Shown here: piece after piece, positions 61,952-64,000 of the stretch
How the letters are laid out: each line of letters begins with the position of its first letter
How positions within the stretch are numbered: the first letter of the stretch is position 1
Source of the DNA: BCD1 sp942492125
GTDB taxonomy: Bacteria > Bacteroidota > Bacteroidia > Chitinophagales > Saprospiraceae
Assembly: GCA_942492125.1 (NCBI GenBank)
Contig: CALODM010000039.1
Span: 124,001-188,000 of the forward strand
Direction of reading: 5' to 3'
DNA: 64,000 bases
Notes under the pieces: model-generated
What the model saw: only the letters and a program-made list of their open reading frames with translations
Told to the model about the DNA's origin: nothing
Databases searched by the model: none
Made by a program: the position numbers and the translations under genes

Positions 61952-63388
61952 TCAGTTTTTAACCAATTTCGAATGGAAACGAAGGTTATCTTTTGTTGCT
62001 CTTATAAGGTACAAGCCTTCAACCAGGGAAGTGATATCTATAATTTCGTTCTGCACAGTTGTCTTTTCCTGTATCAACAGGCGTCCGTTTAAATCAAATA
62101 TTTCCACGTTAGCTCCTGCCGGAATATTTTGGGTGTTGATAAAATCCTGTGCAGGATTCGGGGTCAGCTCGATAGCCCTGCTGGCAGGAATTTCTTCATT
62201 GTTCACCGTTAACTCCTGATAATCGGAAAAGAAAAACAAGGCTTGTATCATGGCCGGGGTGACACAAGCACCGTGGTCAGCGGTGGGGTCAACATCAATG
62301 GCCATAACGTCGGCTGCCCCATTGGCATTCATTACAGAATCTGCCACTACTGAATTGAGATATAAAACCTGGTCATCCGCCGTACAATAATACAGCCTGG
62401 TAGGTGCCTGTGGCGTCCAGTCGTAAACATCATTTTCTTTGAAAGCCTGCTGGATGGGGTGGTCCGGTTCATTTTCAATGATATTGAGAATACTGTCCTG
62501 GACCATGAATTTGGGAATAGAGGCACCCTCATTGGCCGTCAACATCGAAATTAGACTGGCATTAAGCGTGGAAAGCCCGATTTCTCTGTTGTAGAACTGG
62601 GTGATAACCGGTACATAGGGTGCTTTGAACAATTCCTCAATGGCATATCCTAATCCGGAAGCGAGGTTGAAGGATAAAATGGTGTAAGGAATATATCCGG
62701 GATAATAATAAATGGATTCATCGAGAATAAAATCGATCATCGTTCCGGAGATGTTGTATGGTCCTGACATAGGAGCGGAAGCCGTTACCGTAAAACTATC
62801 CGAATAATCTGCTTCGATGAATTTATGGGCTGCCGCAGCACCATGGCCTCCCTGGGAATAACCGGTGATAAACAACTGGTCATTCAGGAAAATTTCGTCA
62901 CTCTCTTCAGCCATTTGACGTACCGCAAATAACATGTCGATCGCAGCAGAGGCTTCCGTTGCCGCATGCACATAGGGATGAAAGCCTCTGGCTTCGCCAA
63001 GTCCCAGGTAATCAGCTGCCGAGACAATATACCCCATGCCACCGTAAACCATTGGCAACTGGCTTCCCCCCGCCAGATTAGAAGGTACATCACTCGGACC
63101 GTTGACTGTTCCGTGCTGGTAACAAAGTAACGGGTAGTTGTAGGTTACATCTCTGACGGGAACAACTACCAAACCGGATGCGGTGTCCAATGCGCCATGT
63201 ACATCATATGTTTCGTAGGTGACCTTATACAGATCTATACCGTTTTGTATGATAGGGCTGAATGTATTCTGTAAATAATTTTTGGTTCTGTGGCCGATAA
63301 ACTGGCTGTTGATCAATTGCTGGGCGTTAATAGTTGGCAACGCCAGGGCCAACGTACAAAAGCATAAAAGAATGATAGATTTTTTCAT
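61952..63388 (-). CDS. Secreted alpha/beta hydrolase (lipase-like) with T9SS type A signal
   Basis: ATG at 63388 begins a signal peptide (MKKSIILLCFCTLALALPTINAQ). The catalytic domain resembles secretory lipases and large serine hydrolases: YQHGTVNGPSDVPS (oxyanion region), GYIVSAADYLGLGEARGFHPYVH, the nucleophile elbow GYSQGGHGAAAAH, and a late Asp/His region (YCTADDQVLYLNSVV, DPTADHGACVTPAM). From about residue 400, ELTPNPAQDFINTQNI ... LNGRLLIQEKTTV ... LVEGLYLIRATKDNLRFHSKLV is the T9SS sorting domain. 478 residues. It probably hydrolyses an ester outside the cell, substrate unknown. The promoter is not evident. Confidence 0.89.
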   Translation of the reverse strand: MKKSIILLCFCTLALALPTINAQQLINSQFIGHRTKNYLQNTFSPIIQNGIDLYKVTYETYDVHGALDTASGLVVVPVRDVTYNYPLLCYQHGTVNGPSDVPSNLAGGSQLPMVYGGMGYIVSAADYLGLGEARGFHPYVHAATEASAAIDMLFAVRQMAEESDEIFLNDQLFITGYSQGGHGAAAAHKFIEADYSDSFTVTASAPMSGPYNISGTMIDFILDESIYYYPGYIPYTILSFNLASGLGYAIEELFKAPYVPVITQFYNREIGLSTLNASLISMLTANEGASIPKFMVQDSILNIIENEPDHPIQQAFKENDVYDWTPQAPTRLYYCTADDQVLYLNSVVADSVMNANGAADVMAIDVDPTADHGACVTPAMIQALFFFSDYQELTVNNEEIPASRAIELTPNPAQDFINTQNIPAGANVEIFDLNGRLLIQEKTTVQNEIIDITSLVEGLYLIRATKDNLRFHSKLVKN

Positions 63389-63471
63389 GGTAAGCATTTA
63401 AAAATTGGGTTATGGATTATGGTAAATATGATATAAAAGGTAATTCAAACGATTTGGTCTCAACGATAAAC

Positions 63472-64000
63472 TTATGGATGGACCAGGTTTTTTTTGAAGA
63501 TAGTTGTTTCCTTGTCAAAGCTGAGGAAGGAAAATTCTTTTTTGAGCAGGTTGATTTTATCGAGTTGCTGTTTCAGAAATTGCTGGTGTTCTGAAGTTTC
63601 CGGAAAAAAAGGCCTGTGTTTGGAAGCCTGGATGATCTTTCCGATCCTTTTGATCAGCGCTTTAGTATCCGAATTGAACAGGACTTCCGAAAAACAAGAC
63701 CAAATATAATCAATTGCCAGTTTATTTGGGTGTGCCATGTCATTTTCAAAAAAACGATAGTCGCGCAATTCATCCAATACGATCTCATAGGCAGGAAAAT
63801 AATGTACGAAATTATTTTGCCTGGTCAAATGCTCTGCGGCCAGAATCAGCGTCGCCTTGCTCCTTTGGTTTTCAACAAGACCATCCCGAATATGCCTGAC
63901 AGGACTCACTGTCAGGATAATTTCCATCCCGGGATTTCTTTTTTTCAAATTTTGAAATGGAACTTCAAGAGCCTTGATTACAGCTTCACTGGATAATAAA
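63472..64000 (-). CDS. GSCFA domain protein, C-terminal part (cut by window edge)
   Basis: The minus-strand frame enters from the right edge (reading LLSSEAVIKALEVPFQNLKKRNPGMEIILTV at its start) and stops at 63472, so the 5' end is outside the window. The family signature is clear: VSPVRHIRDGLVENQRSKATLILAAEHL, YFPAYEIVLDELRDYRFFENDMAHPNKLAIDYIW. GSCFA proteins belong to the SGNH/GDSL hydrolase superfamily and have no well-defined substrate. The His of DMAHPN is a likely catalytic residue. About 176 residues visible. Confidence 0.87.
   Translation of the reverse strand, partial: LLSSEAVIKALEVPFQNLKKRNPGMEIILTVSPVRHIRDGLVENQRSKATLILAAEHLTRQNNFVHYFPAYEIVLDELRDYRFFENDMAHPNKLAIDYIWSCFSEVLFNSDTKALIKRIGKIIQASKHRPFFPETSEHQQFLKQQLDKINLLKKEFSFLSFDKETTIFKKNLVHP

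Overview
The window reads as chromosomal DNA of a Bacteroidota member, most likely near the Saprospiria/Lewinella-type lineages (inferred from gene content only). Supporting marks are five exported proteins with type IX secretion (T9SS) C-terminal signals, CHU_C and PKD modules, DUF5606, DUF1573 and YfhO proteins, a fused branched-chain 2-oxoacid dehydrogenase E1, a regulatory-domain TonB receptor, and repeated promoter-like TAnnTTTG boxes. No rRNA, tRNA, CRISPR array, insertion sequence or phage gene was found.

Layout. 1-3.6 kb (minus): a surface-sugar cluster with a cut GT2 glycosyltransferase, a sialate-synthase/methyltransferase fusion, a cytidylyltransferase and a frame-broken hexapeptide acyltransferase. 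3.8-9.3 kb (plus): a frame-broken YWTD-propeller T9SS protein, YfhO and a Wzx-like flippase. 9.3-21.2 kb: dienelactone hydrolase, BCKDH E1 alpha-beta, a 2-oxoacid:ferredoxin oxidoreductase with an unusual beta-gamma fusion, DUF5606, PepF-like peptidase, GT2, TIGR02757 and AsnA. 21.4-24.6 kb (minus): a GHL10-type glycosidase and a frame-broken unknown. 24.6-26.4 kb: a gene-free tract with candidate RNA genes, including a tandemly duplicated module of about 275 nt. 26.4-32.2 kb: TonB receptor and GH2 beta-galactosidase. 32.7-45.6 kb: acylphosphatase, acyl-ACP desaturase, M14 peptidase, MetG, a candidate small RNA, DUF1015 (frame-broken), PqqB-like lipoprotein, methyltransferase, 3'-5' exonuclease and MetH. 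46-64 kb: di-haem peroxidase, five-haem T9SS cytochrome, lipoprotein, signal peptidase I, DUF1573, a T9SS type B protein, a large PKD metalloprotease, a beta-barrel protein, a coiled-coil membrane protein, a secreted alpha/beta hydrolase and a cut GSCFA protein.

Three things stand out. First, the tandem RNA-like module at 25188-25463 and 25895-26169: its terminal blocks, internal hairpin, terminator and spacing are conserved while its middle has diverged. Second, a compact promoter-hairpin-terminator unit at 37952-38103 that looks like a stand-alone RNA of about 115 nt, possibly 6S-like. Third, five genes are each broken by one or more single-base changes in short homopolymers (eight sites), and removing or adding one base restores a continuous family-like protein every time. 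This is either a consistent indel error in the assembly or real gene decay, and it affects how those genes should be read.

Metabolically the window is housekeeping: amino-acid degradation (BCKDH, oxidoreductase), methionine and asparagine synthesis, tRNA charging, lipid desaturation. It is mixed with envelope and export functions (sugars, flippase, LepB, T9SS cargo, TonB receptor plus beta-galactosidase).
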